A DNA stretch of 64,000 nt. Source: Saccharothrix carnea (lineage in GTDB: Bacteria > Actinomycetota > Actinomycetes > Mycobacteriales > Pseudonocardiaceae). Under the pieces are notes generated by a model. That model was given only the letters and a program-made list of their open reading frames with translations. It did no database searches and was not told where the DNA came from. Of the stretch, positions 62,441 to 64,000 are shown one piece after another; position 1 is the stretch's first letter, and the number at the start of each line of letters is the position of its first letter. The stretch is taken from positions 682,001 through 746,000 of the forward strand of contig NZ_PYAX01000001.1 in assembly GCF_003014735.1 (NCBI RefSeq). Direction: 5' to 3'. The translations under genes were made by a program, and so were the position numbers.

Positions 62441-62881
62441 ATGACCACCACGACCGACACCCGCCGCGCCGCCGCCCACCCCACCACCTCCACCGCCGCC
62501 AAGCGCAACGACCTGGTGCTCGCCGCCTTCCGCGTCGTCGTGTCGTTCCTGTTCGGCCTGCACGGCCTGCAGGGCCTCGGCTTCTTCGGCGGCATCGACG
62601 GCCAGGGCACCGCGGTCGCGTTCGGCTCGTGGCCGGGCTGGTACGGCAGCGTGATCGAGTTGGTCGGCGCGACCCTGGTGCTGGTCGGCCTGGCCGCACG
62701 CCCGGCGGCGTTCGTGCTGTCCGGCGCGATGGCCTACGCCTACTTCACCGTGCACCAGCCGGAAGCCCTGCTGCCGATGCACAACATGGGTGAGCTGGCC
62801 GCCGTGTACAGCTGGGTGTTCCTGCTGCTCGCGGTCCTCGGCCCGGGCGCCTTCACGGTCCAGCGCGCGCTGCGCCGCTGA
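62441..62881 (+). CDS. DoxX family membrane protein
   Basis: A 146-residue, four-segment DoxX protein (RVVVSFLFGLHGLQGLGFFG, GWYGSVIELVGATLVLVGLA, FVLSGAMAYAYFTVHQPEAL) with a Thr-rich N-terminus. It starts at ATG 62441 after GGGGAG. It has its own ECF-type promoter, so it probably belongs to a stress regulon shared with the YciI gene at the window end. A very strong terminator follows, separating it from the SDR gene. It is not a close copy of the DoxX at 22.4 kb. Confidence 0.88.
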   Translation: MTTTTDTRRAAAHPTTSTAAKRNDLVLAAFRVVVSFLFGLHGLQGLGFFGGIDGQGTAVAFGSWPGWYGSVIELVGATLVLVGLAARPAAFVLSGAMAYAYFTVHQPEALLPMHNMGELAAVYSWVFLLLAVLGPGAFTVQRALRR

Positions 62882-62895
62882 CCTCACGACAACAC

Positions 62896-62944
62896 ACACG
62901 CCCGAGGGCGCGCCTCCACCCGGAGGTGCGCCCTCGGGCGTGTT
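62896..62944 (+). terminator. Strong stem-loop after doxX
   Basis: ACACGCCCGAGGGCGC-G-CCTCC pairs with GGAGG-T-GCGCCCTCGGGCGTGT; 22-bp stem with one G-T, loop of four. Confidence 0.9.
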
Positions 62945-62975
62945 CAGGCCGCACGCCCGTGGGCACCCTCCGGGC

Positions 62976-63821
62976 ATGGCCGAGACCGAGACCCCCATCG
63001 CATACCCCGGGCTGACCGACGACGTCCGTCCCACCCCCGACCACGGCGAGGCGACCTACCGCGGCACGGGACGGCTCACCGACAAGAAGGCGCTGATCAC
63101 CGGCGGCGACTCCGGCATCGGCCGCGCCGTCGCGCTGGCGTTCGCGCGCGAGGGCGCCGACGTGCTCATCGCCTACCTGCCCGACGAGGAGAAGGACGCC
63201 CGCGACACCGCGCGGCTGGTGGAGGAGGCCGGGCGCAAGGCGGTCACCGTGCCCGGCGACCTGCGGGAGGAGTCGCACTGCGCGGCCGTCGTGGCCCGCG
63301 CGGTCGAGGAGTTCGGCCGGATCGACGTCCTGGTCAGCAACGCCGCCTACCAGATGTCCCAGGCCGGCGGCCTGCTCGACATCACCACCGAGCAGTTCGA
63401 CCGCGTCATGAAGACCAACGTGTACGCGATGTTCTGGCTGTGCAAGGCGGCCGTGCCGCACATGCCCGAGGGCTCCTCGATCATCACCACGTCGTCCATC
63501 CAGGGCTTCCAGCCGTCCTTCCAGCTCCTCGACTACGCCACCAGCAAGGCGGCGATCGTGAACTTCACCAAGGGCCTGGCGCAGAACCTGGTCGACCGCA
63601 AGATCCGGGCGAACTCGGTCGCACCCGGTCCGGTGTGGACGCCGCTCATCCCGGCCACCATGCCGCCGGAGAAGGTGGAGAGCTTCGGCGAACAGGCGCC
63701 CATGGGCCGCGCCGGGCAGCCCGCCGAGCTCGCGCCGCTGTACGTCTTCCTCGCCTCCGCCGAGTCCAGCTACATCACCGGCGAGGTCGTCGGCGTGACC
63801 GGAGGCTCGCCCATCACGTAG
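62976..63821 (+). CDS. SDR family oxidoreductase (YghA/GSP39-like)
   Basis: A 281-residue short-chain dehydrogenase. The cofactor motif is ITGGDSGIGRAVALAFA (about 41-57), the NAG-type motif is LVSNAAYQ, and the catalytic Tyr-x-x-x-Lys is in LLDYATSKAAIV with Ser in ITTSSIQGF. The N-terminal extension of about 35 residues (PIAYPGLTDDVRPTPDHGE) is typical of the YghA/GSP39 stress-linked group. ATG 62976 is used; no clear SD. The stop is followed by the second ECF-type promoter. Confidence 0.93.
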   Translation: MAETETPIAYPGLTDDVRPTPDHGEATYRGTGRLTDKKALITGGDSGIGRAVALAFAREGADVLIAYLPDEEKDARDTARLVEEAGRKAVTVPGDLREESHCAAVVARAVEEFGRIDVLVSNAAYQMSQAGGLLDITTEQFDRVMKTNVYAMFWLCKAAVPHMPEGSSIITTSSIQGFQPSFQLLDYATSKAAIVNFTKGLAQNLVDRKIRANSVAPGPVWTPLIPATMPPEKVESFGEQAPMGRAGQPAELAPLYVFLASAESSYITGEVVGVTGGSPIT

Positions 63822-63872
63822 AACCGCTGGTCAGCGGCCCGCTGAAAAATCTTGAAGAAAAATCGGCGGACG

Positions 63873-63901
63873 TGTCGAACCACGACCCCCTTCGTTCGTC
63901 G
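63873..63901 (+). promoter_or_regulatory. ECF-type promoter of the YciI gene (copy 2)
   Basis: TGTCGA (63873-63878), 14-bp spacer, CGTTCGTCG (63893-63901), with GGCGGACG just upstream and CAGTAGAGG just downstream, matching copy 1 at 62368. Confidence 0.75.
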
Positions 63902-63954
63902 CGTCAGTAGAGGCCAGGATGGACCGGCCGGACGAACCGACAGGGAGAACCACA

Positions 63955-64000
63955 ATGCGTTTCATGGTGATCGTGAAGGCGACCGAGGAGACCGAGGCCG
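63955..64000 (+). CDS. YciI/DGPF family protein, N-terminal fragment (window ends)
   Basis: Fifteen codons (MRFMVIVKATEETEA) from ATG 63955 after AGGGAG, cut by the window end. This opening is typical of YciI-related DGPF proteins, which in actinobacteria are often encoded next to an ECF sigma factor gene. The promoter at 63873 is ECF-like, so such a sigma gene may follow just beyond the window. Confidence 0.8.
   Translation, partial: MRFMVIVKATEETEA

Overview
The window is high-GC actinobacterial DNA: many GTG starts, frequent ATGA start/stop overlaps, LacI/ROK/TetR/MarR/MerR regulators, and F420-dependent and DUF3558 family members. Gene content and style fit a soil-living Pseudonocardiaceae species (Saccharothrix/Actinosynnema/Lentzea type). 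That placement is an inference from family content, not a computed one. No rRNA, CRISPR array, insertion sequence or phage module was seen. One tRNA gene, tRNA-Arg(CCG), lies at 12334-12405.

Layout. 1-4.7 kb: start of argS, a DUF3105/DUF305 membrane pair, a small secreted protein and a long acyl-CoA dehydrogenase. 4.9-10.5 kb: a ROK repressor divergent from a very large secreted GH92 mannosidase whose general-acid position reads Gln instead of Glu. 10.5-23 kb: a CDF metal exporter, two alpha/beta hydrolases around the tRNA, a PL7 alginate lyase, an amidohydrolase/MerR pair, an MFS/ArsR pair, a DUF885 peptidase, a DrrAB-like ABC exporter with its TetR, and a DoxX protein. 23-28.7 kb: a PAS-GGDEF-EAL protein with a degenerate EAL domain, a DUF574 methyltransferase, and a P450 with a secreted hydrolase. 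28.7-41.6 kb: secreted polysaccharide and polyester enzymes (GH26 mannanase, GH3 ExoP-type glucosidase, a cutinase/PET-hydrolase-like enzyme, an AA10 LPMO), interleaved with MarR/EamA, an orphan ECF sigma pair, Lrp, an F420 oxidoreductase and a deaminase. 41.6-60.2 kb: a mannose/galactose block (manA, ROK sugar kinase, aldo/keto reductase, a LacI-type sensor without a DNA-binding domain, GH2 beta-mannosidase, two GH36 alpha-galactosidases, a family-5 ABC importer and a ROK regulator). 60.2-64 kb: ThuA, TetR, an MSMEG_6728-family protein, DoxX, SDR and the start of a YciI gene. The DoxX and YciI genes share one ECF-type promoter motif.

Taken together the window reads as a galactomannan and cellulose utilisation region. 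GH26 would cut mannan outside the cell. The ABC system would import galactosylated manno-oligosaccharides. GH36 would strip galactose, GH2 would release mannose, and the ROK kinase and ManA would bring mannose into fructose-6-phosphate. A shared operator 10-mer links the GH26 and kinase promoters. CebR-like boxes (TGGGAGCGCTCCCA) mark the LPMO, the GH3 gene and, unexpectedly, a DoxX gene.

The most unusual signals are: (1) two inverted copies of a long palindromic element, each with a 29-bp stem and 9-nt loop and with compensatory stem changes, flanking the LPMO-manA-kinase block; (2) the HTH-less LacI protein translationally coupled to beta-mannosidase, with its last codons tandemly repeated past the stop; (3) the Glu-to-Gln GH92; (4) the duplicated ECF promoter, one copy of which also encodes the C-terminus of the upstream protein.
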